Shown here: one piece after another, positions 16,385 through 24,890 of the stretch
How positions within the stretch are numbered: the first letter of the stretch is position 1
How the letters are laid out: each line of letters begins with the position of its first letter
Source of the DNA: Salinisphaera hydrothermalis C41B8
Lineage (GTDB): Bacteria; Pseudomonadota; Gammaproteobacteria; Nevskiales; Salinisphaeraceae
DNA: 64,000 bases
Direction of reading: 5' to 3'
Assembly: GCF_000732535.1 (NCBI RefSeq)
Contig: NZ_APNK01000011.1
Span: forward strand, 1-64,000
The notes under the pieces: generated by a model
The model's input: the letters and a program-made list of their open reading frames with translations, nothing else
Database searches by the model: none
Told to the model about the DNA's origin: nothing
Program-made: the position numbers and the translations under genes

Positions 16385-17258
16385 GGCGGTTCTCCTGCGG
16401 CGCTGCGGCCGCCTCAGCCTCGGCATCCCGCGGCGGCGCGACGGGCTCGTCCACGCGATAGCCGCCGGTGATCATGGCGCGCATGTTGTTGAACACCCCG
16501 GAGACGAGCACCAGCACGAGGTGCACGATGAAAAAACCGACCAGCGTGAACGCACAGAGAAAGTGAATCGTGCGGGCACTCTGGTGGCCGCCGAACACCA
16601 CTGGGAGCCAGGGCCAGCCGGCGTCCATGGTGGGCGACATGGTCAGCCCGGTCAGCACCATCAGCGGCAGGAGCCCGAACAGCACCAGCAGATAGGTGAG
16701 CTTCTGGATGATGTTGTAGTCGCGCACCCGTGGGAAACGGAACTTCGCGTGCTCCACCACGGCATGGCCGAAGGTACCCATCTCGCCATGATGCACGCCG
16801 ATCAACCGTCGGCGACGCCGGCTGATGATCGAATAAATCAGATAAACAGCGAGCATTACGCCGAATACCCAGGCCGCCGTGAAATGCCATTGTCGGCCGA
16901 GCGACAACCATTGCGGGCCGGGCAATGTGGCCCATACGGGAAACGCGCGCGGCTGCATCTGGTTGCCGACCCTGGACCAGCCGAGCACGCCGGTGGTGGG
17001 GATTTCCATCCCTTCGATGTTCACATAGCCCATCGGGTCGCCGGCGGCATCGCGGCGGGCGCCGATCGACAGGAACGGCGCATTGAAGGTGGACGCATGG
17101 CCCCAGTACAGCGCCGGATGGGCGTTGAATATCTGCAGCCCGCTCATCAGCAACACAAGCAGGCAAAGCGCGTTGATCCAATGCCATAGCCGGGTGAACC
17201 AGCTATGACGCCGGATGACGGTCGACGACCGCGGCGTCGAATCGGCGTCCTTCGCCAT
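16374..17258 (-). CDS. Cytochrome b561-type membrane subunit, partner of the Moco oxidoreductase
   Basis: This 294-residue integral membrane protein has histidines in the expected helices: RLWHWINALCL near the N-terminus, GRQWHFTAAWVFG, and RTIHFLCAFTLVGFFIVHL near the C-terminus. It matches the diheme cytochrome b family that passes quinol electrons to periplasmic oxidoreductases. A longer TTG-initiated form from 17279 is possible, but the ATG at 17258 (MAKDADSTP) is preferred. The C-terminal tail is Ala/Glu-rich. It is translationally coupled to the oxidoreductase downstream. It differs from MsrQ in having a long periplasmic loop between helices 1 and 2. Confidence 0.85.
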   Translation of the reverse strand: MAKDADSTPRSSTVIRRHSWFTRLWHWINALCLLVLLMSGLQIFNAHPALYWGHASTFNAPFLSIGARRDAAGDPMGYVNIEGMEIPTTGVLGWSRVGNQMQPRAFPVWATLPGPQWLSLGRQWHFTAAWVFGVMLAVYLIYSIISRRRRRLIGVHHGEMGTFGHAVVEHAKFRFPRVRDYNIIQKLTYLLVLFGLLPLMVLTGLTMSPTMDAGWPWLPVVFGGHQSARTIHFLCAFTLVGFFIVHLVLVLVSGVFNNMRAMITGGYRVDEPVAPPRDAEAEAAAAPQENRHGE

Positions 17259-17360
17259 GGCGCATACGGTGGGTGCCAAGGCTTCAGTATACGGCGCGCC
17301 GCGCGCCTGCGATGCAGGCGTCGACGAAAGATTGCGCGCGGCGGCGCCGGGCGTAACGGG

Positions 17361-17921
17361 CTACGGGTGGTCGTTGTCGTCGCTGCTGCCGTCGTCCGAG
17401 GTCGCGCTGTCCGACGTGGTTGACGTTGCGGCGGCGTCATTCGATGGCGTGCCACTGGTCGGGGCGTTCGCCTGCCCCGAAGCCGATGGGCCGGCGTCGT
17501 TTGCGCTGTTCATTGCATTGCCGTTGTTGCTGTCGGCGTTCGGCCCATTGGCGTCGTCGGCGCCGTTGTTGTTCTGCGCGGGCGGCTGATGCGTCGCGGC
17601 GAATTCGGCCAATTCGGTGTCGCTGGGGGCGTGGAAGTTGGACGCGCCGTAATCGCTGGGCTTGGGCTCCGGCAGCTGCTGCGGCGCCGGCGTGTTGTCG
17701 TTCGAAGCATTGGCGCTGCTGTCGCCGTGGTCGTTTTGTGCGGACGGCGTCGCGCTTTGCATGGGTTGCGATGATTGCCCGGCCGGTAACGAGCCGGTAT
17801 TGCCGGTGCTCGAATCGGCGTTCTGCGGCTGCGCGAACGCAGGAACGGCCAGGGCAAGCGCGGCGGTCGAGGCCAAAGTCGCGAGCAGGGTCCGGCCGCC
17901 AGTATGAAAGCGCGTGAGCAT
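17361..17921 (-). CDS. Low-complexity secreted protein of unknown function
   Basis: This 186-residue product starts with a clear signal peptide (MLTRFHTGGRTLLATLASTA, cleavage after AFA near residue 29). The mature part is rich in Asn, Ser, Asp, Pro and Ala, with runs such as NNNGADDANGPN and STTSDSATSDDGSSDDNDHP. No domain was recognised; it looks intrinsically disordered and acidic. In-frame sequence before residue 1 lacks coding character, so the ATG preceding the signal was chosen. It lies upstream of the cytochrome b gene on the same strand with about a 100-bp gap, so co-transcription is possible. Confidence 0.65.
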   Translation of the reverse strand: MLTRFHTGGRTLLATLASTAALALAVPAFAQPQNADSSTGNTGSLPAGQSSQPMQSATPSAQNDHGDSSANASNDNTPAPQQLPEPKPSDYGASNFHAPSDTELAEFAATHQPPAQNNNGADDANGPNADSNNGNAMNSANDAGPSASGQANAPTSGTPSNDAAATSTTSDSATSDDGSSDDNDHP

Positions 17922-18167
17922 GAACAACTCTCTAGTTTTGTGATCTAGCGTATCCGACACGCTTCGGCGCGCGAAGTTTCCCGCGATGTTGCAGCGCCGC
18001 GGGTGTCCGACGTCGCGAGCCGGCTCGATAAGCGTTATGTAGTATGCTTTATTCCGAATCGTTTCAGACGACCGCCCCCGGTTCATTTCAGCGTGCCACG
18101 CCTTTCTGGCGAGGCGATCGCTGTGTGTTGCTACCGGGGTCGGCGCAATTGTTATCCGGAGACCGGG

Positions 18168-19073
18168 ATGAATCGCGAGAATCCCCGCCCAAAGCTGCAT
18201 TGCGCCACGTTACGCGCTGCATTGGCGGCCTGCCTGGGCGTGCTCGCCGTAACCGCGGCGAGCGCGAGTGCCGCCACCGACGGCGGGCATACGGTCAAGG
18301 TGCTGTACGCCGGCTCGCTGGCGCATGTCATGGAAGACAAGGTGCGCCCGGCCTTCGAGAAAGCCACCGGCGATCATTTTCAGGGCTATGCCGCTGGCTC
18401 GACCAAGCTCGCCAACGAGATCAAGGGCAAGGTTCGCCAGGGCGATGTTTATGTCAGCGCCCATGCCGGGATCAACAAACGCCTAATGGGGTCGTCCAAT
18501 GGCGACTGGGTGAGCTGGTACGCCACTTTCATGCGTTCGCCGCTGGTGATTGGCTATAACCCGAAAAGCCGTTTCGCCGATGCGTTGCGGCACAAGCCCT
18601 GGTATCAGGTCGTCACACAACCCGGCTTCACCTTCGGGCGGACCGATCCCAAGCTGGACCCGAAGGGCAAGCTGATCGTGAAGGCCGTCCACCGGATCGC
18701 CGACGACGAAAACGAGCCCAAACTGCGCGGCCGGATCATGGCGCACGGTCAGGTTTTTCCGGAGGAAGGGCTGGTGGGCCGGCTGCAGGCCGGACAGCTC
18801 GATGCCGGTTTCTTCTACAAGGGCGAGGCCGCGGCGGCCGATATTCCGACTGTGTCGATCGATCCGGTCAAGCTCGGGGCGGTGTATACCGTGACGCAGC
18901 TGAACCGGGCGCCCGACAGCGCCGGCGCGCGTGATTTCATTCGCTTTATCCTCGGTCCCAAGGGGCGAAAGATTCTCAAGGATAACGGCTTTAACGTGAT
19001 GTCGCCGGTCAAGGTCTCGGGTGCTCGCAGCGCTGTTCCCGAGGCGTTGCAACACGCCATTGAACACGATTGA
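18168..19073 (+). CDS. Periplasmic molybdate/tungstate-binding protein (WtpA/ModA type)
   Basis: This 301-residue protein has a signal peptide (about residues 1-35, ending SASA) and a class II solute-binding core: VKVLYAGSLAHVMEDKVRPA at the start, then YAAGSTKLANEIKGKVRQGDV. The AGSL and ASHA/GST-type turns that bind the oxyanion are present. The match is closer to the WtpA/tungstate-type group than to E. coli ModA. The ATG at 18168 has GGAGA 6 bp upstream; the longer open frame was rejected because it precedes the signal peptide. It lies 30 bp upstream of the fused permease-ATPase gene. Confidence 0.85.
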   Translation: MNRENPRPKLHCATLRAALAACLGVLAVTAASASAATDGGHTVKVLYAGSLAHVMEDKVRPAFEKATGDHFQGYAAGSTKLANEIKGKVRQGDVYVSAHAGINKRLMGSSNGDWVSWYATFMRSPLVIGYNPKSRFADALRHKPWYQVVTQPGFTFGRTDPKLDPKGKLIVKAVHRIADDENEPKLRGRIMAHGQVFPEEGLVGRLQAGQLDAGFFYKGEAAAADIPTVSIDPVKLGAVYTVTQLNRAPDSAGARDFIRFILGPKGRKILKDNGFNVMSPVKVSGARSAVPEALQHAIEHD

Positions 19074-19103
19074 TCGGCCGCGTGGTCGTCTGATGGGGGC
19101 GTC

Positions 19104-20912
19104 TTGACGCGGCTCGGCAGTCCGCTGGCCTGGCTCGGCGGGCTGCTGGCACTCTATCTGCTGGCCCCGATTGCGGCGTTTTTTCTGCGCCTGCCGGGCG
19201 CCGGCGCGAATTTCGGCGATCCGCGCCTGTGGTCGGCGCTGGAGGTTTCGGCCGCAGCGGCCACGGTATCGGCGACGATCATCGCCGTGCTCGGCGTACC
19301 GCTGGCATATGGGCTGGCCCGGGCGCGCGGCCGGCTGGCCGGTTTTATCGGCGTGGCGATCCAGCTGCCGCTGGCGCTGCCGCCGCTGGTCAGCGGCATT
19401 CTGCTGGTGTCGCTGGTCGGGCCCTACACGCTCGTCGGGCGCTGGTTCGGCGGCGCGCTGACCGATTCCTTCGCCGGCATTGTGCTGGCCCAGACGTTCG
19501 TTGCTGCGCCGTTTCTGGTCATCGCGGCACGCTCGGCCTTCGCGGCCATCGATCCGGCGTTGCCGGCCGTGGCCGCCACGCTGGGGCACGGGCCGTTGTC
19601 GCGCTTCTTTCGCGTAAGCCTGCCGATCGCGTTGCCCGGCATTGCCGCCGGTCTGCTGCTGGCGTGGCTACGGGCGTTCGGCGAGTTCGGGGCCACGGTG
19701 ATTCTGTCCTATCACCCGTACTCGTTGCCGGTGTTCACCTACGTGCAGTTCAGCAGCACCGGCCTGCCAGCCACCCAGGCGCCGGTGGTGGCCTCGTTGT
19801 TCGCGGCGTTCGTTGTGTTGATGCTGGCCAATCTGCGCGTGTTGCGTCGTCGACATCGACGGGTGGCGCGCCCGCCGGCAACGCCGCCGGTGGTCCAGGC
19901 CGCGCCCCGGCTGGATTTCGATCTCGCAGCGCGGCTCGATGCGTTTGGTTTGCAAATCGCCCATGCCGCGGCCACGCGTCATCTGGCGTTACTCGGCCCG
20001 TCCGGTGCGGGCAAGTCGTTCACGCTGCGTCTGCTGGCCGGGCTGGAAGCGACCGATGCCGGGCATGTGCGAGCGGGCGACGAGGAGCTGGCCGGGCTTC
20101 GCCCCGAGCATCGGCGCATCGGCTATCTGCCCCAGCATTCGAGTCTGTTGCCCGGGCGCAACGTCTGGCAGCAGATCAATTTCGGCGTGGGTGCCGATCC
20201 CGGCGTGGCCTCGTACTGGCTGGAGCGGCTGCATCTCGACGGGCTGGAAGCGCGTTATCCGGACGAGCTCTCGGGTGGCCAGCAACGCCGGGTCGCGCTG
20301 GCCCGCGCGCTCACCCACGCGCCACGGATTCTATTGCTGGACGAGCCGTTCTCGGCACTGGATGCGCCGGTGCGCGACAGCCTGCGCCGCGAGCTGCGGC
20401 GGCTGCAGCAGGAAGTAGGGCTCACGACCGTGCTCGTCACCCACGACCCGGAAGAGGCGGCGCTTTTGGCCGACGAGGTGCTGGTGCTCGATCGCGGTAC
20501 GGTGCTCCAGGCCGGGCGGCGCGCCGACGTGTTCGCGCGCCCGAGTTCGCCGCAGGTCGCGCGCCTGCTCGGCATCCGCAACATGGGTCATGGCCGCATG
20601 GCGGCCGCCGATACGCTCGAAACCGCCGGCGTGCGGCTTGTCGTTCACGACGACGACCTTGCGCCGGGAACGCGCGTGGCGTGGTGTTTGCGCTCCGAGC
20701 GCGTTCGGCTGGATGCGAACGGGCCCTACGACGCTGCAGTGGTGGATGTGGTGGATCTCGGCGCGAGCCGTGAAATCGTGGTGCGGATCGACGACGCACT
20801 GGAGCTGACCCTGCGCACCGTCGATGCCGACGGGCTGGTGGCCGGCGGGCGGTGTCGTATCGACCTGCCGCCCGAGGCGATCCGGCTCTGGCCGGAGAAC
20901 GGCGCCGGTTGA
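19104..20912 (+). CDS. Molybdate/tungstate ABC transporter, permease-ATPase fusion (ModB-ModC)
   Basis: This 602-residue protein fuses an inner-membrane permease and its ATPase. Residues 1-245 hold several membrane helices with the permease EAA-like loop (LGHGPLSRFFRVSLPIALPG). After a basic/proline linker come Walker A (GPSGAGKS), signature LSGGQQRR, Walker B ILLLDEPFSALD and the HDPEEAALLADEV block. The last 120 residues resemble a TOBE regulatory domain. Translation starts at TTG (19104), because the nearby ATG at 19093 hits a stop after three codons. These subunits are usually separate genes. It meets the moaC-moaB fusion tail to tail with a 21-bp gap. Confidence 0.88.
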   Translation: MTRLGSPLAWLGGLLALYLLAPIAAFFLRLPGAGANFGDPRLWSALEVSAAAATVSATIIAVLGVPLAYGLARARGRLAGFIGVAIQLPLALPPLVSGILLVSLVGPYTLVGRWFGGALTDSFAGIVLAQTFVAAPFLVIAARSAFAAIDPALPAVAATLGHGPLSRFFRVSLPIALPGIAAGLLLAWLRAFGEFGATVILSYHPYSLPVFTYVQFSSTGLPATQAPVVASLFAAFVVLMLANLRVLRRRHRRVARPPATPPVVQAAPRLDFDLAARLDAFGLQIAHAAATRHLALLGPSGAGKSFTLRLLAGLEATDAGHVRAGDEELAGLRPEHRRIGYLPQHSSLLPGRNVWQQINFGVGADPGVASYWLERLHLDGLEARYPDELSGGQQRRVALARALTHAPRILLLDEPFSALDAPVRDSLRRELRRLQQEVGLTTVLVTHDPEEAALLADEVLVLDRGTVLQAGRRADVFARPSSPQVARLLGIRNMGHGRMAAADTLETAGVRLVVHDDDLAPGTRVAWCLRSERVRLDANGPYDAAVVDVVDLGASREIVVRIDDALELTLRTVDADGLVAGGRCRIDLPPEAIRLWPENGAG

Positions 20913-20933
20913 GCCGGCCGGCGCGGCGGCGTT

Positions 20934-21851
20934 CTACGCGCCGCGCGCGAACCGCTGGTGGATCTCGACGATATGCACCAGGCTCGGTAGCAGCGCGGCC
21001 ATGGTTTCCTCGGCACCGCCACGACTGCCGGGGAAGGTGACCGCCAGACTCGAGCCGATGAAGCCAGATACGCCGCGCGACATCACGGCATACGGCGTGC
21101 GCTTCGTGCCGAAGGCCCGCGCCGCCTCCATCAGCCCGGGCATCGGCGTGGTGATCCGCGGTTCAACGGTTTCCACCACCTTGTCCTTGGGCCCGATGCC
21201 GGTGCCGCCGACCGTGACGATCAGCGGGGCGCCGGTCGAGACGGCTTCATCAACGGCATCGCCGACCTGCTCGATATCGTCGGGCAGCACGCGATAATCG
21301 ATCGGCTCGAAGCCGGCCTTGCCAAGCGCGTCGACCACACTCTGTCCGGCGGCGTCCGGCTTGTGGCCGTTGGCCACTGGGGTCGACACCATGAGGACGG
21401 TGGCTGCCAACGGGCTTTTTAAATGCCGCGGGTAGTGGCTCTTGCCGCCCTGTTTTTCCAGCAGATGGGTATCGCCGATGCGCAGTTCCTCGGGCTCGGC
21501 ATAAGGCTTGAGCATGTCATAGAGCGTGAGCGCGGCCATGCTGGCGGCGGTGAGCGCTTCCATTTCCACGCCGGTGGGGCCGATGGTGTGGACTTCGGCT
21601 TCGATCGCGACATGATCGGCCTCGATCGCAAAGTGCACTTCGGCGGCATGGATCGGCAGCGGATGACACAGCGGCAACAGTTCGTCCGTGCGCTTGGCCG
21701 CCAGGATGCCAGCGATGCGCGCCGAGGCCTGCGGGTCGCCTTTTTCGGTATCGCGCGAGGCGATGCGTTGCAGACAATGCGGCGGGGCATAGAAGCGTGC
21801 GGCGGCCACGGCCGAGCGCAGGCTGTCCGGTTTCATACCGACGTTCTTCAC
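20934..21851 (-). CDS. MoaC-MoaB fusion, molybdenum cofactor biosynthesis
   Basis: This 305-residue protein joins two cofactor enzymes. The N-terminal 150 residues are MoaC, cyclic pyranopterin monophosphate synthase (KGDPQASARIAGILAAKRTD, LCHPLPIH, GVEMEALTAASMAALTLYDM). The C-terminal half is a MoaB/MogA-type molybdopterin adenylyltransferase domain (VTVGGTGIGPKDKVVETVEP, SRGVSGFIGSSLAVTFPGS). MoaA acts before MoaC but is not in the window. Translation starts at GTG overlapping the moaDE stop (GTGA); an ATG five codons later is an alternative. Bifunctional MoaCB proteins are known in some bacteria. Confidence 0.92.
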   Translation of the reverse strand: MKNVGMKPDSLRSAVAAARFYAPPHCLQRIASRDTEKGDPQASARIAGILAAKRTDELLPLCHPLPIHAAEVHFAIEADHVAIEAEVHTIGPTGVEMEALTAASMAALTLYDMLKPYAEPEELRIGDTHLLEKQGGKSHYPRHLKSPLAATVLMVSTPVANGHKPDAAGQSVVDALGKAGFEPIDYRVLPDDIEQVGDAVDEAVSTGAPLIVTVGGTGIGPKDKVVETVEPRITTPMPGLMEAARAFGTKRTPYAVMSRGVSGFIGSSLAVTFPGSRGGAEETMAALLPSLVHIVEIHQRFARGA

Positions 21852-22582
21852 GATTGATCTCCCGGGGAGTGACGCGGGCGCTCCGGGGTGGGGACCTCGG
21901 TGCCTTCCAGATAAGCGCGGGTGCCGTCGCTGTAATATTCGTTCTTCCAGACGGCGACGCGGGCCTTGAGCTCTTCCAGCGCGTGCTCGGCGGCTTCGAA
22001 CGCGGGCCTGCGATGCACTGCGCGCACCACGACGTAGACGCTCATCTCACCCAGCCCGAGACGACCGGTGCGGTGCTGTAGGCGACAGGCATGGATATCG
22101 AAGGCCTCGAGCGTCTCGCGCTCGATATCGGCCATGGTGCGGGCGGCCAGCGGGCCGTAGGCGGAATAATCCATGGACTCGACCGTGCGGCCGGCGTTGG
22201 TGAGGCGGACCGTGCCGCCAAATATCACCAGTGCGCCGCAGCGCTCGTCCTCGGTTTCGGCCATCAGCGCGTCCAGATCGAGCGGCGCGGCGGTGAGATG
22301 CTTGTCGTCGTCCGCCACCCCGGGCACGCCGCCGGAGACCGGTGGGATCAGGGCGATCCGGTCGTCGTCGCCGAGCGGGCTGCCGGGCGGCAGCAGCGCG
22401 TCGCCGCGGGCACAGGCGGTGCGCGCCAGCAGGCCGGCGGCTTCGGGCCAGCGTTCGCTCAGACTGTCGATCAGATGATCGACGGTGTGCGGTGCATCGA
22501 GCGCGAGCTGGACGGTATCACCACCGAGTAGGTCGGTGAGGGCGCCGTGGCATTCGAGCGTGATGTCAAAAACGTCGGGCAT
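21848..22582 (-). CDS. MoaD-MoaE fusion, molybdopterin synthase in one chain
   Basis: This 244-residue protein carries the small MoaD domain (1-85) and the MoaE domain (about 90-230). MoaD normally ends in a free Gly-Gly that becomes a thiocarboxylate; here that Gly-Gly is internal (IPPVSGG, residues 84-85) and followed directly by VPGVADDD. MoaE features are clear: GALVIFGGTVRLTNAGR, the HRTGRLGLGEMSVYV block, VRAVHRRPAF and the lysine-rich ARVAVWKNEYY. A comparable fusion, MoaX of Mycobacterium tuberculosis, is cleaved after the Gly-Gly to become active, so processing is probably needed here too. It precedes and overlaps moaCB. Confidence 0.92.
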   Translation of the reverse strand: MPDVFDITLECHGALTDLLGGDTVQLALDAPHTVDHLIDSLSERWPEAAGLLARTACARGDALLPPGSPLGDDDRIALIPPVSGGVPGVADDDKHLTAAPLDLDALMAETEDERCGALVIFGGTVRLTNAGRTVESMDYSAYGPLAARTMADIERETLEAFDIHACRLQHRTGRLGLGEMSVYVVVRAVHRRPAFEAAEHALEELKARVAVWKNEYYSDGTRAYLEGTEVPTPERPRHSPGDQS

Positions 22583-22673
22583 GATCGGGGTGCGGCAGAG
22601 CGATGGATCGACAGGCTAGGGCTTGATTCGATGGCGCGCAATCGGTGTTACGAATGCCCTGGAAAGTTATGGA

Positions 22674-23855
22674 CTAGCGTTCGGTCGCCCAGAACGCGAG
22701 CGCCGCGGCTTCCAGCAGCCCGGCCACGGCCATGGTGCCGGGCCAGCCGGCCAGTTCGAAGCTTACGCCCGCCAGCGCCGAGCCGATGGCGCCCGCGATG
22801 AAGAAGCAACCGATATAGGCGGTGGTGATCCGGCTGCGCGCTTCCGGGCGCAGTGCGTAGATCGTGCTCTGGTTGAGGATCTGGACGCCCTGAACGCCGA
22901 GATCCATGAAGAACAGCCCCAGTACGATTGCAACGACGTGCGTGCTGAACAGCCCCATGCCCGCGAACGAGGCAATCGCTGCGAGCATGAAACCCGCTAC
23001 CGCGCGCCGCCCGTAGCCGGCGTCGTGTAGCCGGCCGGCAGCATTGGCGCCCAGCGCGCCAGCCGCGCCCAGCAGGCTGAACAGACCGATGGCGGTTTCG
23101 CCGTAATGATACGGGGCGCGTGCGAGCAGAAACGGGAGGGCGGTCCAGACGATGGTGAAACCGGCGAAGCCGCAGCCGCCGTAAACGATGCGTCGACGCA
23201 GCGTAGGCTCGTCGCGTAGCAGGGCAGCCACCGAGCGCAGAGTCTGCGGGTACGACATTCTCGCGGCGGCGCTGGCCTCTTCGGGCAGCGCGCGATAGAG
23301 CACGGCGGCGAGCACGAACATCGTAAGCGCGCCGATGCCGAACACCGCGCGCCAGCCGGCGATATCGGCCACGATGCCGGAGAAGGCGCGCGCCAGCAGG
23401 ATGCCAATCAGCAGGCCGCTCATCACGCGCCCGACCACCGCGCCGCGCTGGCCGTCCTCGGCCAGGTGGGCGGCCATCGGCACCATGATCTGGGCACAGG
23501 TGGCGGTGACGCCGATGAAGAAACTCGCGGCGACGAACCAGCCAAAGCCGGGACTGATCATGGCCGCGGCCAGCGCGGCCCCGGTCCCGGCGGCGGTCCA
23601 GGTGATCAGGCGGCGTCGATTGACCTGATCGCCCAGCGGTACCAGAAAGACCAGCCCGGCGGCATAGCCGATCTGGGTCACGGTGACGATCAGGGAAGCG
23701 GTACCGCTGCCGATGCCGAATTGACGCGTGAGCAGATCGAGCAGTGGTTGCGCGTAGTAGATGTTGGCCACCGCCAGCCCGCAGGCCACCGCCATCACGG
23801 TGACGAGCGGCATGCTGGGGGTCAGGGCCGGAGCCTGTTGCTGGGGTTGGGTCAC
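22674..23855 (-). CDS. MFS transporter (YnfM/AraJ-like)
   Basis: This 393-residue protein has about 12 predicted membrane helices. The loop 2-3 region GDQVNRRRLITWTAAGTG is the major facilitator signature, and AVANIYYAQPLLDLL near residue 30 is characteristic of YnfM-like drug/arabinose-type exporters. The substrate cannot be inferred. It lies 91 bp upstream of moaDE on the same strand but shows no functional link to it. Confidence 0.85.
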   Translation of the reverse strand: MTQPQQQAPALTPSMPLVTVMAVACGLAVANIYYAQPLLDLLTRQFGIGSGTASLIVTVTQIGYAAGLVFLVPLGDQVNRRRLITWTAAGTGAALAAAMISPGFGWFVAASFFIGVTATCAQIMVPMAAHLAEDGQRGAVVGRVMSGLLIGILLARAFSGIVADIAGWRAVFGIGALTMFVLAAVLYRALPEEASAAARMSYPQTLRSVAALLRDEPTLRRRIVYGGCGFAGFTIVWTALPFLLARAPYHYGETAIGLFSLLGAAGALGANAAGRLHDAGYGRRAVAGFMLAAIASFAGMGLFSTHVVAIVLGLFFMDLGVQGVQILNQSTIYALRPEARSRITTAYIGCFFIAGAIGSALAGVSFELAGWPGTMAVAGLLEAAALAFWATER

Positions 23856-24142
23856 GGGCGATAAGCGTTGGGGGCGAAGCGCGGGCGCGCTGGCCGGATG
23901 GGTGAACGACAGGACGAAACCCTTATTCCGCCTACCGAATTTAAAAACAATGTCTTGGGGTGGGCCGGGTTAGCGCGCCGCGCGTAATTCGACGCTCAAT
24001 CGGCGAGTTCCGAGGCCTGGCTGTCGGATTACGCTGCAAGCACCTGAGCCGACCGACGCAACTATCGGATCTTGCATTTATCCCGATCAGTCCGTGTGTT
24101 TACACCCTCAAGGCGACCGATCGAAACCGGCCGCCCTGTGCT
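23856..24142. other. Gene-free intergenic region before the MFS gene and after rpiA
   Basis: About 290 bp lie between the start of the MFS gene and the stop of rpiA. It has an AT-rich patch (CGAATTTAAAAACAATG near 23936-23953) that could carry the MFS promoter. No convincing ORF, RNA gene or terminator was seen. Confidence 0.5.
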
Positions 24143-24811
24143 CTACGGTTTGCGCGTGAGCGTTTGCACGCCGTGGTCGCTGCCTACGATCAGAACATCG
24201 GCGGGGCGGCGCGCGAACAGGCCGACCGTCACCACGCCTGGAATCGCGTTGATCTTGTCTTCCATCGCGATGGCGTTGGACAGATCGAGGTTATAGACAT
24301 CGAGAATCGGGTTGCCGTTGTCGCTGCGCACATTGGGACGCAGTTCCGGCGAGCCGCCGAGTTTGACGAGCTGGCGGGCCACCGCGCTGCGGCCCATTTC
24401 GATGACTTCCACCGGCAAGGGGAAGTTGCCCAGAATATCCACGCGCTTGGATTCGTCGACCATGCAGACGAAGCGCCGCGACACACTGGCGATGATCTTC
24501 TCGCGGGTGAGTGCACCGCCGCCGCCCTTGATCATCTCGAAGTGCGTGTTGATTTCATCGGCGCCGTCGAAATACACGGGCAGGTTGCCGGTGTAATTGA
24601 GTTCCTCGATCTCGAAGCCGGCCTTCTTGAGCTTCGCGCTGGTGGCTTCGGAGCTGGATACACAGGCCCGGATCGAGGGTTTGCGCTCGGCCATCACGTC
24701 GATGAAATGATTGACCGTGGAGCCGGTGCCGATGCCGATGTAGTCGTCCTCGATGAGAAACTCGTAGGCGGCCTCGGCCGCGGCGCGCTTGGCTTGATCG
24801 TTGGAACTCAT
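24143..24811 (-). CDS. rpiA: Ribose-5-phosphate isomerase A
   Basis: This 222-residue enzyme interconverts ribose 5-phosphate and ribulose 5-phosphate in the pentose phosphate pathway. Conserved blocks are IGIGTGSTVNHFIDVM (phosphate loop), DGADEINTHFEMIKGGGGAL (the catalytic Asp and the DGADE/KGGGGAL signature) and VDESKRVDILGNFPLPVEV. The length is typical (about 220). It stands next to yggS on the same strand with an 80-bp gap. Confidence 0.96.
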   Translation of the reverse strand: MSSNDQAKRAAAEAAYEFLIEDDYIGIGTGSTVNHFIDVMAERKPSIRACVSSSEATSAKLKKAGFEIEELNYTGNLPVYFDGADEINTHFEMIKGGGGALTREKIIASVSRRFVCMVDESKRVDILGNFPLPVEVIEMGRSAVARQLVKLGGSPELRPNVRSDNGNPILDVYNLDLSNAIAMEDKINAIPGVVTVGLFARRPADVLIVGSDHGVQTLTRKP

Positions 24812-24890
24812 GTCGATGCCCGGCTTGCGTGTCGCCGCGCAGTGTAGCCCGCAACGGCGTTGGTATAAATCGTCCGTACGATGGAGCGTA

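Noticed and set aside
18030-18060. Possible ModE-type operator (CGTTATGTAGTATGC) before the molybdate-binding protein
   Set aside because: Only a half-site resembles the ModE consensus and no second arm is found at the right spacing.
19229-20773. 514-codon frame overlapping the permease-ATPase fusion
   Set aside because: Ala/Gly/Arg-rich shadow frame in high-GC DNA; the other frame has complete ABC motifs.
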